Origin: CAYJHC01 sp964369465
GTDB lineage: Bacteria; Bacillota; Clostridia; Peptostreptococcales; Anaerovoracaceae
NCBI GenBank assembly: GCA_964369465.1
Contig: CAYJEX010000016.1
Location: 1 to 31,422, forward strand
Direction: 5' to 3'
Length of the DNA stretch: 31,422 bases
The first letter of the stretch is position 1. Every line of letters begins with the position of its first letter. Shown here in pieces: positions 1 to 7,117 of the stretch. Made by a program: the position numbers and the translations under genes. Below the pieces are notes generated by a model. That model made no database searches and was not told the DNA's origin. It saw nothing but the letters and a program-made list of their open reading frames with translations.

Positions 1-16
1 ACATCTATAAATATTT

Positions 17-46
17 AAAAAGAGAAGAGAAATCTTCTCTTTTTTT
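17..46 (+). terminator. Intrinsic terminator of an upstream gene
   Basis: An A-rich/GAGAAGA arm (about 18-28) pairs with TCTTCTC (33-39) across a 4-nt loop and runs into a T-tract (to 46). The gene it ends lies outside the window. The A-run on the left means it could also stop transcription from the other strand. Confidence 0.75.
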
Positions 47-145
47 GCTAACTTTCTGTACTATTTTTCTGTTTTGTTATTTGGGGATAAATTTTGGTGT
101 GATTTATAAAATGCTATTTCTTTCTGATATCAACCAGCACTTTCC

Positions 146-173
146 TTGACACAGGAGGTTTTTGCTATAAAAT
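146..173 (+). promoter_or_regulatory. Sigma-A type promoter for the CPBP protease gene
   Basis: A perfect -35 TTGACA (146-151) is followed after 16 bp by TAAAAT (168-173). It lies about 50 bp before the likely start codon at 227, so the transcript would have a short leader. Assigned by consensus match only. Confidence 0.6.
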
Positions 174-226
174 ATAAAGGGACTAGTATATTGAAAAACT
201 GCTAAGTGAGGAGAGTGCTGATATTT

Positions 227-910
227 ATGAACGAATTAGTGGAGAGAGATAAAAAGAAAATTTTAATACTTCTTTTGATTGTGGCGAGCATTCTCGTTAT
301 TGCGTATGTTGATATGATTGTGCGTCCTAGCTATTTCGTTAAAACAATGGTGAAAGCGCCTATATTTTTTCTTGTTCCTATAATATATATGATGACTATT
401 TCTAAAGAATCGCCATTTAAGGTGCTTCGTGCAAATCCAAAAGGCTTGAAAGTGGGATTGATACTAGGTATTTCAATATATTTCATAGTTGTGGGTACTT
501 ACTTTGTTGCGAATAATTTAATCGATTTAACTTCTATAAGAACTTCGTTAGAAAATAATTTAGGAATAAACAAAAGTAATTTTTTTGTAATAGCGCTTTA
601 TGTTTCTATCGTGAACTCGTTTCTTGAAGAGTGGTTTTTTAGAGGGTTTGCATTCAATCAGCTTAGAAAAAAATCAAGGCTTCAAGCATATCTAATAAGC
701 TCTCTAGCGTTCAGCATATATCATATAGCTATTATGGATGGGATGTTTAACATTTGGATGATTTTATTGATTTTAGTTGGCCTTTTCGTGGGAGGGACTA
801 TATTTAATTTCTTAAATGAGAAAAATAACAACATTTATGTTTCCTGGTTTTGTCATAGTTTTGCAAATTTCGGCATGAATACTGTTGGATTCTTAATATT
901 TTTTAGGTAG
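227..910 (+). CDS. CPBP family intramembrane metalloprotease
   Basis: This is a hydrophobic multi-pass membrane protein of 227 residues. It carries the three signatures of the CPBP (CAAX protease and bacteriocin-processing, Abi) family in order: EEWFFRG (the EExxxR glutamates and arginine, about residue 134), a histidine in SIYHIAIM, and FCHSFANF (HxxxN) near the C-terminus. These residues bind the metal and form the active site inside the membrane. Family members process prenylated or small exported peptides, or contribute to bacteriocin immunity; the substrate here is unknown. The frame is open from a GTG at 206. I prefer ATG 227 because an AGGAG lies at 209-213, though its spacing of 13 nt is long. 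The gene stands alone behind its own promoter, and no bacteriocin gene is visible beside it. Confidence 0.85.
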   Translation: MNELVERDKKKILILLLIVASILVIAYVDMIVRPSYFVKTMVKAPIFFLVPIIYMMTISKESPFKVLRANPKGLKVGLILGISIYFIVVGTYFVANNLIDLTSIRTSLENNLGINKSNFFVIALYVSIVNSFLEEWFFRGFAFNQLRKKSRLQAYLISSLAFSIYHIAIMDGMFNIWMILLILVGLFVGGTIFNFLNEKNNNIYVSWFCHSFANFGMNTVGFLIFFR

Positions 911-1011
911 GATTTTGTATAGTGCTTATTGAGAAGTACATCCGTTGTAGTGAAATTATATATTTTCGTGAAAAACCAACTGCATTGTAATCCTACATTT
1001 ATAATCAATAC

Positions 1012-1078
1012 TGTCGGCAACTATATTGTGATATTGTCAGCAATTATATCACAATTTGTCAGCAATTATATCGCAATT
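1012..1078 (+). repeat. Three tandem ~22-bp repeats
   Basis: Three consecutive units begin at 1012, 1035 and 1057. Each starts TGTCRGCAAYTATAT and ends in a CACAATT-like tail; the first unit is the most diverged and one base longer. The array ends only 5 bp before the -35 box of the rpmG-secE-nusG promoter. Ordered 20-odd-bp repeats beginning with TGT are typical of multi-site transposase-binding ends (IS21/Mu-like elements), but no transposase is present. They could instead be protein-binding sites acting on the promoter. Confidence 0.75.
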
Positions 1079-1083
1079 TTGTA

Positions 1084-1112
1084 TTGACAAACCTTGTTTT
1101 TTCAAGTAAAAT
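1084..1112 (+). promoter_or_regulatory. Promoter of the rpmG-secE-nusG operon
   Basis: A perfect -35 TTGACA (1084-1089) and a near-perfect -10 TAAAAT (1107-1112) are separated by the optimal 17 bp. Transcription should start near 1119 and read through the hairpin at 1141-1165 into rpmG. It probably serves rpmG, secE, nusG, rplK and rplA, because no terminator interrupts them. Confidence 0.75.
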
Positions 1113-1140
1113 GATTAAGCGACTCAAATAAAAGACAGAA

Positions 1141-1165
1141 AGAGCCAAAGAGGGCTCTAATTTTT
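1141..1165 (+). promoter_or_regulatory. Leader hairpin with T-run before rpmG
   Basis: AGAGCC (1141-1146) pairs with GGCTCT (1153-1158) across a 6-nt loop, followed by AATTTTT. This is the form of a weak intrinsic terminator, yet it lies between the promoter and the first gene. It may be an attenuator for the operon or just a 5' stabilising hairpin. Confidence 0.5.
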
Positions 1166-1186
1166 AGTTGGATGGAGGAAATACAA

Positions 1187-1336
1187 ATGAGAGTTAAGGT
1201 TACATTAGCTTGTACAGAATGCAAACAGAGAAATTATGACACGATAAAGAACAAAAAAAATAACCCAGACAGAGTAGAATTTAGCAAGTACTGCAAATTT
1301 TGCAAGAAACATACACCACATAAAGAAACAAAATAA
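1187..1336 (+). CDS. rpmG: 50S ribosomal protein L33 (zinc-binding form)
   Basis: This gene encodes 49 residues and starts MRVKVTLACTEC. L33 is a small protein of the large ribosomal subunit near the E site. Two CxxC pairs (Cys9/12 and Cys36/39) make this the zinc-binding (C+) form, which in many bacteria has a cysteine-free paralog used under zinc limitation; no such paralog is in the window. The start ATG is preceded by GGAGG at 1174-1178. It is the first gene of the block and lies 26 nt before secE, the standard rpmG-secE-nusG order. The length is normal for the family. Confidence 0.95.
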   Translation: MRVKVTLACTECKQRNYDTIKNKKNNPDRVEFSKYCKFCKKHTPHKETK

Positions 1337-1362
1337 CATTTATTAATTAAAGGAGAAAAGGT

Positions 1363-1653
1363 ATGGCTAAGGATAACAAGCTTCCAGCTAAAACACCTGA
1401 GAAAGCACCGAAAAGAAGTAGACTGGCAACAGCTGCGGCAAGGTCTTCGAAAAAGGGAAATAGAGGTGGAATAAAAGCCTATTTTAAAGGTGTAAAGACT
1501 GAAATGAAAAAAGTTGTATGGCCAACAAAAAAAGAGTTGGGATCTTATACAGCATTAGTTTTGGTTGCATGTGCTTTTTTTGCGCTAGCATTTTGGCTTA
1601 TAGATACAGGATTCTTGACAGTTCTAAAAGAGTTGATGGGAATAAACTTATAA
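1363..1653 (+). CDS. secE: Preprotein translocase subunit SecE
   Basis: SecE clamps the SecY channel and is essential for Sec-dependent protein export. The 96-residue protein has a basic N-terminal half followed by the conserved amphipathic helix GVKTEMKKVVWPTKKEL. One transmembrane helix follows (about residues 64-86), the single-span form typical of Firmicutes. The N-terminal extension of about 40 Lys/Arg/Ala-rich residues is longer than in Bacillus SecE. An AAAGGAG ribosome site lies before the ATG. It sits between rpmG and nusG, as is usual. Confidence 0.95.
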   Translation: MAKDNKLPAKTPEKAPKRSRLATAAARSSKKGNRGGIKAYFKGVKTEMKKVVWPTKKELGSYTALVLVACAFFALAFWLIDTGFLTVLKELMGINL

Positions 1654-1674
1654 GTATTGAAAGAGGATTTATAA

Positions 1675-2250
1675 ATGTCTGAAGTTGAAATAAAATCAAG
1701 AGAATTTGGCGAACAAGAAGGTCTTAGAGGAGATGGAACTCCTAAATGGTATGTAGTACATACATATTCAGGGCATGAAGACAAGGTTAAACTAAACATT
1801 GAAAAACTTGTTGAAAGTCGTGAGATGGAGGACTTAATTGTAGATATTATTGTGCCTAGAGAAGAGAGATTTGAAATCAAAAAAGGTAAAACTGAAGTTA
1901 AATCTCGAAAAATATTCCCTGGATATGTTATTGTGAAAATGATAATAACTAATGAATCTTGGTACTTAGTAAGAAATACTCAAGGAGTAACAGGATTTGT
2001 AGGTCATGGATCTAATCCCGTTCCACTTTCTCTAGAGGAAGTTAGAAGAATGGGAATTGAAAAAATTGATATAGATCTAGATTTAAATATTGGGGATACT
2101 ATTCGCGTAATCAATGCACCTTTTGAAGGTTCTATAGGAATAGTTGAAGAAGTTGTTCCAGAAAAACATAGAGCGAAAGTAAAGATAACTACGAATGGCA
2201 GAGAGATACCTATAGATTTAGAATTTGCGCAGATAGACAAGATAAATTAA
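1675..2250 (+). CDS. nusG: Transcription termination/antitermination factor NusG
   Basis: NusG binds RNA polymerase and influences pausing, Rho action and coupling to ribosomes. The 191-residue protein shows the NGN domain beginning KWYVVHTYSGHE (about residue 24) and containing FPGYVIVKM. A C-terminal KOW domain follows, with GDTIRVINAPFEGSIG (about residues 140-155). The first 23 residues are an extra acidic/basic segment before the NGN domain. The gene is 21 nt after secE and is probably co-transcribed with it. A second, unrelated use of the NusG fold occurs in this window at 23506-23892. Confidence 0.96.
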   Translation: MSEVEIKSREFGEQEGLRGDGTPKWYVVHTYSGHEDKVKLNIEKLVESREMEDLIVDIIVPREERFEIKKGKTEVKSRKIFPGYVIVKMIITNESWYLVRNTQGVTGFVGHGSNPVPLSLEEVRRMGIEKIDIDLDLNIGDTIRVINAPFEGSIGIVEEVVPEKHRAKVKITTNGREIPIDLEFAQIDKIN

Positions 2251-2252
2251 GT

Positions 2253-2276
2253 ATATAAATGATAATCATTTTATAT
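2253..2276. promoter_or_regulatory. Palindrome in the nusG-rplK gap, resembling a Fur box
   Basis: AAATGATAATCATTT (2257-2271) is a perfect 7-1-7 palindrome centred on A2264, extended by ATAT/ATAT flanks to 2253-2276. By my count it matches the classical 19-bp Fur box at 14 positions. Lying inside a ribosomal-protein operon, it may equally be an AT-rich intercistronic RNA hairpin. Confidence 0.35.
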
Positions 2277-2305
2277 AACGAATAAAGAAGGAAGGAGGAG
2301 AGATA

Positions 2306-2731
2306 ATGGCAAAGAGGATTGATGGATACATAAAACTTCAAATCCCAGCTGGAGGAGCTACACCTGCACCACCTGTTGGACCTGCTTTAGGACAAAAGGG
2401 CGTAAACATTATGGATTTTTGTAAGCAGTTTAATGCAAAAACACAAGATCAACAAGGAATGATTATCCCGGCTGTAATTACAGTTTATGCAGACAAATCA
2501 TTTACTTTTATATGTAAGACACCACCTGCAGCAGTACTTTTAAAGAAAGCAGCTGGACTTGATAAGGCTTCTGGAGAACCTAACAAGACTAAAGTTGCGA
2601 CAATAAAAAGAGCACAAGCTGAAGAGATAGCAAAGACAAAAATGGTAGATTTGAATGCGGCTTCAATAGAATCAGCAACTGAGATGATTTGTGGAACAGC
2701 AAGAAGCATGGGAATTGTAGTAGAAGATTAA
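2306..2731 (+). CDS. rplK: 50S ribosomal protein L11
   Basis: L11 forms the GTPase-associated centre of the ribosome with 23S rRNA and the L10-L12 stalk, and is needed for the stringent response through RelA. The 141-residue protein has the standard length and conserved stretches: the proline-rich ATPAPPVGPALGQKGVNIMDFCK in the N-terminal domain and the C-terminal RNA-binding domain ending in GTARSMGI. The strong site GGAGGAG lies just before the ATG. rplA follows after 43 nt, the standard rplK-rplA pair. Confidence 0.97.
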   Translation: MAKRIDGYIKLQIPAGGATPAPPVGPALGQKGVNIMDFCKQFNAKTQDQQGMIIPAVITVYADKSFTFICKTPPAAVLLKKAAGLDKASGEPNKTKVATIKRAQAEEIAKTKMVDLNAASIESATEMICGTARSMGIVVED

Positions 2732-2774
2732 TTTATTGGGAGGCGAAAGCCGTTAGCACCAAGAGGAGGACGAA

Positions 2775-3473
2775 ATGCCTAAAAGAGGAAAGAAATATCA
2801 AGAAGCTTCAAAATTAATAAACAAAGAAGAGCTTTACGATCAAAAAGATGCATTAGATTTAGTTTGCAAAGCAGCTAGTGCAAAATTCGACGAAAGTGTA
2901 GAAGTACACATTAGACTTGGAGTAGATGGAAGACATGCTGACCAACAAATTAGAGGAGCTATGGTACTTCCACATGGAACAGGAAAAACAAACAGAGTTT
3001 TGGTATTTGCTAAAGGCCCTAAAGCTGTAGAAGCTGAAGAAGCTGGAGCGGATTTTGTTGGAGCTGAAGAACTAGCTCAAAAAATTCAATCGCAAAACTG
3101 GTTTGAATTTGACGTAATAGTTGCAACACCAGATATGATGGGAGTTGTGGGTAAACTAGGTAAAATCTTAGGCCCAAAAGGTCTTATGCCTAACCCTAAA
3201 TCAGGAACAGTAACTATGGATGTAAAAAAAGCTTTAGAAGAAATAAAAGCTGGTAAAGTAGAATATAGACTTGATAAAGGAAATATTGTACACACAGGTA
3301 TTGGCAAAGTTTCTTTCGGAGGCGAAAAATTGACAGATAACTTCAATGCATTATTAGAAGCAATTGTCAAAGCTAAACCATCAGCAGCTAAGGGAACATA
3401 TTTGAAGAGCATTACAGTTGCATCATCTATGGGACCTGGAGTAAAAATAAATGCTGCAAAGATTGGAAACTAA
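2775..3473 (+). CDS. rplA: 50S ribosomal protein L1
   Basis: L1 builds the mobile L1 stalk that guides tRNA out of the E site, and in many bacteria it represses its own operon by binding the mRNA. The 232-residue protein is of normal size. Conserved segments are visible: VDGRHADQQIRGAMVLPHGTGK near residue 50, and GKLGKILGPKGLMPNPKSGT near residue 130, the RNA-binding motif. The region before the start (2736-2774) contains GGAGG-rich sequence (AAGAGGAGGACGAA) and could be the L1 regulatory site. The gene is followed by the L10 leader. Confidence 0.97.
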   Translation: MPKRGKKYQEASKLINKEELYDQKDALDLVCKAASAKFDESVEVHIRLGVDGRHADQQIRGAMVLPHGTGKTNRVLVFAKGPKAVEAEEAGADFVGAEELAQKIQSQNWFEFDVIVATPDMMGVVGKLGKILGPKGLMPNPKSGTVTMDVKKALEEIKAGKVEYRLDKGNIVHTGIGKVSFGGEKLTDNFNALLEAIVKAKPSAAKGTYLKSITVASSMGPGVKINAAKIGN

Positions 3474-3487
3474 TATAAAGTAACTAC

Positions 3488-3607
3488 TTATTATTAGAAA
3501 AAATGAATAAGAATAATAACCGTAGACAGCGGGTGTGAAAACTTAATTTCCCGCCGAGGTACAATATAAAATATTGACCTTGCTGTTTATTTGGAGCAAG
3601 GTTTTTT
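3488..3607 (+). ncRNA. Ribosomal protein L10 leader
   Basis: The segment CCGTAGACAGCGGGTG, then CTTAATTTCCCGCCGAGGT (about 3520-3560), is the conserved L10 leader of Firmicutes. GCGGG pairs with CCCGC and presents the kink-turn-like site bound by L10-(L12)4. An AT-rich outer arm (TTATTATT about 3489, AATAATAA about 3512) can close the upstream stem. The leader ends in the attenuator at 3577-3607. Excess L10-L12 complex binding favours termination, so rplJ-rplL is regulated separately from rplKA. Confidence 0.88.
3577..3607 (+). terminator. Attenuator terminator of the L10 leader
   Basis: ACCTTGCT (3577-3584) pairs with AGCAAGGT (3595-3602) across a 10-nt loop and is followed by a T-run to 3607. 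It lies 57 nt before rplJ. The left arm overlaps the GACC sequence that could join the competing leader fold, as expected of an attenuator. Confidence 0.85.
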
Positions 3608-3663
3608 ATAAGTACCAAATAAAAGATCATAGCACACGGGCATGATCAGAAAGGAGAAACACA

Positions 3664-4161
3664 ATGAGTGAAACAAAAGCAATATATAATGAAAAACAAC
3701 TAGTTATCAATGAAATTAGCGAAAAATTTGCTAAAGCGAAATCAGCAGTTGTTATTGACTATATGGGAATAACTGTAGAAGAAGCTAACAAATTAAGAAC
3801 GAAATTAAGAGATGCAAATGTTGATTATAGAGTATATAAAAACACACTAGTAAAAAGAGCAATCAAAGGGACTTCTTATGAATCATTATCAGATGTTTTA
3901 GAAGGACCAAGTGCATTTGCAATAAGCTATGAAGATGAAACGGCACCAGCTAGAGTAATTAATGACTCAATCAAAGAAATGAAGAAAATGACTTTCAAGG
4001 CAGGAGTTGTAGATGGTAAAGTTTGTTCGTCTGATGAAGTTCAAAAACTTGCTAACATTCCATCGAGAGATGTTCTTATCGCTAAATTTATGGGTAGTAT
4101 TCAATCGCCTATCTCTAAAGCAGTTAGAACATTTAAAGCAATTGCTGATGAAAAAGCATAG
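3664..4161 (+). CDS. rplJ: 50S ribosomal protein L10
   Basis: L10 anchors the L7/L12 dimers to the ribosomal stalk and represses its own operon through the leader just upstream. The 165-residue protein has the usual length. Its N-terminal rRNA-binding domain is recognisable from KAKSAVVIDYMGITVEEANKLR and VYKNTLVKRA. The C-terminal helix (about residues 140-165, ending FKAIADEKA) is where L12 dimers bind. The strong site AAAGGAG precedes the ATG. rplL follows after 63 nt of AT-rich DNA. Confidence 0.97.
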   Translation: MSETKAIYNEKQLVINEISEKFAKAKSAVVIDYMGITVEEANKLRTKLRDANVDYRVYKNTLVKRAIKGTSYESLSDVLEGPSAFAISYEDETAPARVINDSIKEMKKMTFKAGVVDGKVCSSDEVQKLANIPSRDVLIAKFMGSIQSPISKAVRTFKAIADEKA

Positions 4162-4224
4162 AACAATAAATTTTTTCACAATAAAACAAATGAAAATAAT
4201 ATAATATAAAAAAGGAGAAACAAA

Positions 4225-4593
4225 ATGGATAAGAATCAAATAATTGAAGCATTGAAAAAAATGACAGTTGTAGAAATAAACGAATTAGTAGAAGCATGCG
4301 AAGAAGAATTCGGCGTATCGGCAGCAGCTCCTGTAGCAGTAGCAGGCGGAGCAGTAGCAGGTGGAGCAGCAGAAGAAGAGCAAACTGAATTCACTGTAGT
4401 TCTTGCAAGTGCTGGAGCAGAAAAAATCAAAGTTATCAAAGTTGTAAGAGAACTTACAGGACTTGGACTTAAAGAAGCAAAAGAATTAGTTGATGGAGCA
4501 CCATCTAACGTTAAAGAAGGAATTGAAAAAGCAGAAGCAGGCGCAATTAAAGCTCAACTAGAAGAAGCTGGAGCAACTGTAGAACTTAAATAA
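4225..4593 (+). CDS. rplL: 50S ribosomal protein L7/L12
   Basis: L7/L12 is the multi-copy stalk protein that recruits translation factors and stimulates their GTPase activity. The 122 residues divide into an N-terminal dimerisation helix pair (about 1-32), a flexible Ala/Gly/Val-rich hinge (about 33-55) and a C-terminal factor-binding domain. That last domain contains KIKVIKVVRELTGLGLKEAK and ends VELK. It has a consensus AAAGGAG site. It is the last gene of the block, being followed directly by a strong terminator instead of rpoB. Confidence 0.97.
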   Translation: MDKNQIIEALKKMTVVEINELVEACEEEFGVSAAAPVAVAGGAVAGGAAEEEQTEFTVVLASAGAEKIKVIKVVRELTGLGLKEAKELVDGAPSNVKEGIEKAEAGAIKAQLEEAGATVELK

Positions 4594-4628
4594 TTAAAAC
4601 AATTATTAGTTTTGTAAATACTGATTTC

Positions 4629-4662
4629 AAAAAAGAGAAGTTTATGGCTTCTCTTTTTTTCT
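4629..4662 (+). terminator. Strong intrinsic terminator after rplL
   Basis: AAAAAAGAGAAG (4629-4640) pairs with CTTCTCTTTTTT (4648-4659) across a 7-nt loop, giving 12 bp including an A/T extension, followed by more T. It closes the ribosomal-protein block. Confidence 0.88.
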
Positions 4663-4974
4663 TTTAAATTTCTCTAGAATAGAAAAACACAAAATACATT
4701 TTTTATATAGGAAAATACGAAGAGAAAATTTCGCTTATGAAGGTATAATGCGAAACTTCCGAAAGTACAAAAATGATGGAAATGTGTGGATAAGAGACCC
4801 TCTAGGGGGCTTGAGGCGGTGAGTCGAAAAGTATATACTATTTTAAGATTTGTGTATTTTCAATTTGTTGATGGCACAAAAGTTTAAATATGCTTTCAAT
4901 GTCTATAAATTTAACTAGGCGATTGATAAGACTTGTTTTGCTATGAGTAATGTGAAGAGGAAAAGGAGAGGCAC
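4663..4974 (+). promoter_or_regulatory. 312-nt gap with a GC-rich foldable element upstream of the FecBCD operon
   Basis: I see no gene here. A TATAAT at 4744-4749 is a possible -10 without a good -35. A GC-rich island (about 4793-4829) stands out from very AT-rich surroundings. In it, GAC+CCTC (about 4796-4802) can pair with GAGG (about 4813-4816) and GTC (about 4823-4825), leaving a G-rich loop and a CGGTGA bulge. About 150 nt of AT-rich sequence separate it from the TTG start at 4975. It does not match any riboswitch consensus that I can recall, including Moco, cobalamin, NiCo and fluoride. It may be an unrecognised metal or cofactor leader. Confidence 0.4.
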
Positions 4975-6069
4975 TTGAAAAGATTTGTATATATAACTAT
5001 TTCTATGATTGTCGTATTGATGCTTGCAACAGGTTGTAATAATGAAATAGAAAATCAGCAAGGAAGAATTATTGTGGATGCGATGGGAAGGGAAGTTCAT
5101 GTACCTGAAAAAATAAATAAAATTGTTGCTACAGGAAGCGCACCTAGAATGATAGCGTATATGGGGCTTGAAGAAAAAGTTGTAGGGTTTTCTGGGCTTG
5201 ATTGGGAAAATATTACTCCAATGACAGCGTATGCATATACAAAAAAAGATGTTTGGGAAGATCTCCCAATTGTTGGTAGTGATGCATATGGAAACACAGA
5301 GTATTATCCTGAATCGATTATTGAAGTCGATCCAGATGTGATATTCACAACATGGTCAGAAGAAATTGCAAATGAAATAGAAACAAAAACGAATATTCCT
5401 GTAATTATTCTTCCAGAAGGGACTTTGTTTGGAGATGATTATGATGAAGCGTTACGACTTATTGGAGAAGCATGTTATGAGGAGGAAAGAGCAGAAGAAG
5501 TTATAAATTACATAGATTCTATTCTTAACGATTTAGATAATAGAACAAAGAACATACCAGATAATGATAAACCTACTGTGATTTCTGCCGCAGCAACATA
5601 TAATGGTCCTAAAGGGATAGATGGAATAAGGCCAAATGATCCTGTTCTAAAAGCACTTAATGCAAAAAACTTAGCATACAACGAGGAGTATGGAAATAAA
5701 CTGGGAGTGCAAGTGGATAAGGAACAAATTCTTATTTGGGATCCAGAATATATTTTTTGTGATTATGAGGGAGTACCATTAGTACTGCAAGATTATGAGA
5801 AGAATGAAGAATATTATAAGGAACTAAAAGCATTTGAAAATCAAAAAATATATCAACATCCAAGTTCAACGAGCTATTTCACCAATGTAGAGTTGCCACT
5901 ATGTACGGGTTACTTTATTGGGAAAATTCTGTATCCAGAAGAATTTTCAGATATTGATATAGACGAAAAAGTTGATGAAATTGTGGAATTCATGTTAGGA
6001 GCAGAAGGTTATTCTGAAGTATTAAAAGAGTATGGAGGATATTATGAGGAGATAGACTTTGAGAAATAA
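4975..6069 (+). CDS. FecB/BtuF-type substrate-binding lipoprotein of an ABC transporter
   Basis: This 364-residue lipoprotein begins with a signal peptide and the lipobox LATGC, so Cys21 would be lipidated and the protein held outside the membrane. The body follows the periplasmic-binding-protein type 2 pattern of metal-chelate receptors. The N-lobe has VDAMGREVHVPEKINKIVA and EVDPDVIFTTWSEE, and a second lobe follows. The start is TTG, chosen because AAAAGGAGAGG lies directly before it. The gene overlaps the permease gene by 11 nt. Relatives bind ferric siderophores, haem, cobalamin or, in MolB-like systems, molybdate. The sequence does not settle the ligand; the FmdE gene downstream hints at molybdenum or tungsten, which is inference. 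Confidence 0.85.
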   Translation: MKRFVYITISMIVVLMLATGCNNEIENQQGRIIVDAMGREVHVPEKINKIVATGSAPRMIAYMGLEEKVVGFSGLDWENITPMTAYAYTKKDVWEDLPIVGSDAYGNTEYYPESIIEVDPDVIFTTWSEEIANEIETKTNIPVIILPEGTLFGDDYDEALRLIGEACYEEERAEEVINYIDSILNDLDNRTKNIPDNDKPTVISAAATYNGPKGIDGIRPNDPVLKALNAKNLAYNEEYGNKLGVQVDKEQILIWDPEYIFCDYEGVPLVLQDYEKNEEYYKELKAFENQKIYQHPSSTSYFTNVELPLCTGYFIGKILYPEEFSDIDIDEKVDEIVEFMLGAEGYSEVLKEYGGYYEEIDFEK

Positions 6070-7117
6070 ATATAAGGGTGTGTTAAAAAAGAAAAAGAGA
6101 TTTATTTTTCTGATAGCTATAACTACAATTGTAGTGGCACTATTATCTGTTGGATTAGGACCTACAAATATTTCTTTACAAGATATATTTAAAACCTTGT
6201 TTGGAATCGGAGAAAGCGAGTACGAAACAGTTATATGGAACATTAGAATTCCAAGGACGGTAGCTGCGATTTTAGTTGGAGCTTCTCTTGGGCTGTCTGG
6301 TGTTGTAATGCAGTGTGTTCTTAACAACCCACTTGCTTCAGCATCTACGCTAGGAGTTTCGCAGGCGGCAGCTTTTGGAGCAGCGGTTGGAATAATAGTG
6401 TTTGGAGGTGGAATGGTAACAACTGGTACATCAAATCTTATTCTAGAAATAGATACGCCCTACATTGTTACGATCTCTGCATTTGTCTTTTCTTTAATCT
6501 CAACAGGAATTATAATTGCGATTTCCAAAATGACCCGCAGTATAGGAACGACAGGGTTAGTGTTGGCAGGGGTTGCGATAAGTTCACTGTTTGCGGGGGG
6601 AAGTGCTTTGCTACAGTATTTTGCAGATGATTCAAAGATAAGCACTTTAGTATTTTGGACATTTGGAAATTTGGGAAATGTAACATGGTTTGAATTAGGA
6701 ATAATTGGAGTAGTATTGTTGGTAACTCTTGTTTTTTTCGTTGCGAATTCATGGAATTATAATGCAATGACAAGTGGGGACGTTGTGGCTAAAAGTTTAG
6801 GTGTTGATACAAAAAAAACAGTATTACTAGGGATGGTTTTTTCTTCGTTAATTGCTGCAATAGCTGTTTCGTTTGTGGGGATAATCGGATTTATAGGTAT
6901 TGTTGCTCCACATATAGTTAAAAGATTTATCGGCGAGGATTACAGATATATTATTATTGCGACAGCAATTATGGGTGCGCTTGTTCTTTTGATTGCTGAT
7001 ACATTTGGAAGAATGGTTATATCACCGGTTGTCTTACCTGTTGGTGCAGTTACCTCGTTTTTTGGGGCGCCAATTTTTTTATGGGTTTTACTAAGAAAAG
7101 GCAGGAGAATAGAATGA
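6059..7117 (+). CDS. FecCD-type ABC transporter permease
   Basis: This 352-residue integral membrane protein belongs to the FecCD/BtuC permease family, which usually has ten helices and works as a homodimer. Recognisable segments are RIPRTVAAILVGASLGLSG, QCVLNNPLASASTLGVSQAA, and the C-terminal GFIGIVAPHIVKRFIGEDYR, the loop that couples to the ATPase. The start is a TTG at 6059 that overlaps the end of the receptor gene by 11 nt; GAGGAG at 6045-6050 supports it. The gene ends in an ATGA overlap with the ATPase gene, so translation of all three is probably coupled. Confidence 0.93.
   Translation: MRNKYKGVLKKKKRFIFLIAITTIVVALLSVGLGPTNISLQDIFKTLFGIGESEYETVIWNIRIPRTVAAILVGASLGLSGVVMQCVLNNPLASASTLGVSQAAAFGAAVGIIVFGGGMVTTGTSNLILEIDTPYIVTISAFVFSLISTGIIIAISKMTRSIGTTGLVLAGVAISSLFAGGSALLQYFADDSKISTLVFWTFGNLGNVTWFELGIIGVVLLVTLVFFVANSWNYNAMTSGDVVAKSLGVDTKKTVLLGMVFSSLIAAIAVSFVGIIGFIGIVAPHIVKRFIGEDYRYIIIATAIMGALVLLIADTFGRMVISPVVLPVGAVTSFFGAPIFLWVLLRKGRRIE

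Noticed and set aside
4750..4830. A known riboswitch class (Moco, cobalamin, NiCo, fluoride) before the FecBCD operon
   Set aside because: I compared remembered consensus elements and none of the diagnostic loops are present, so only an unclassified element is proposed.
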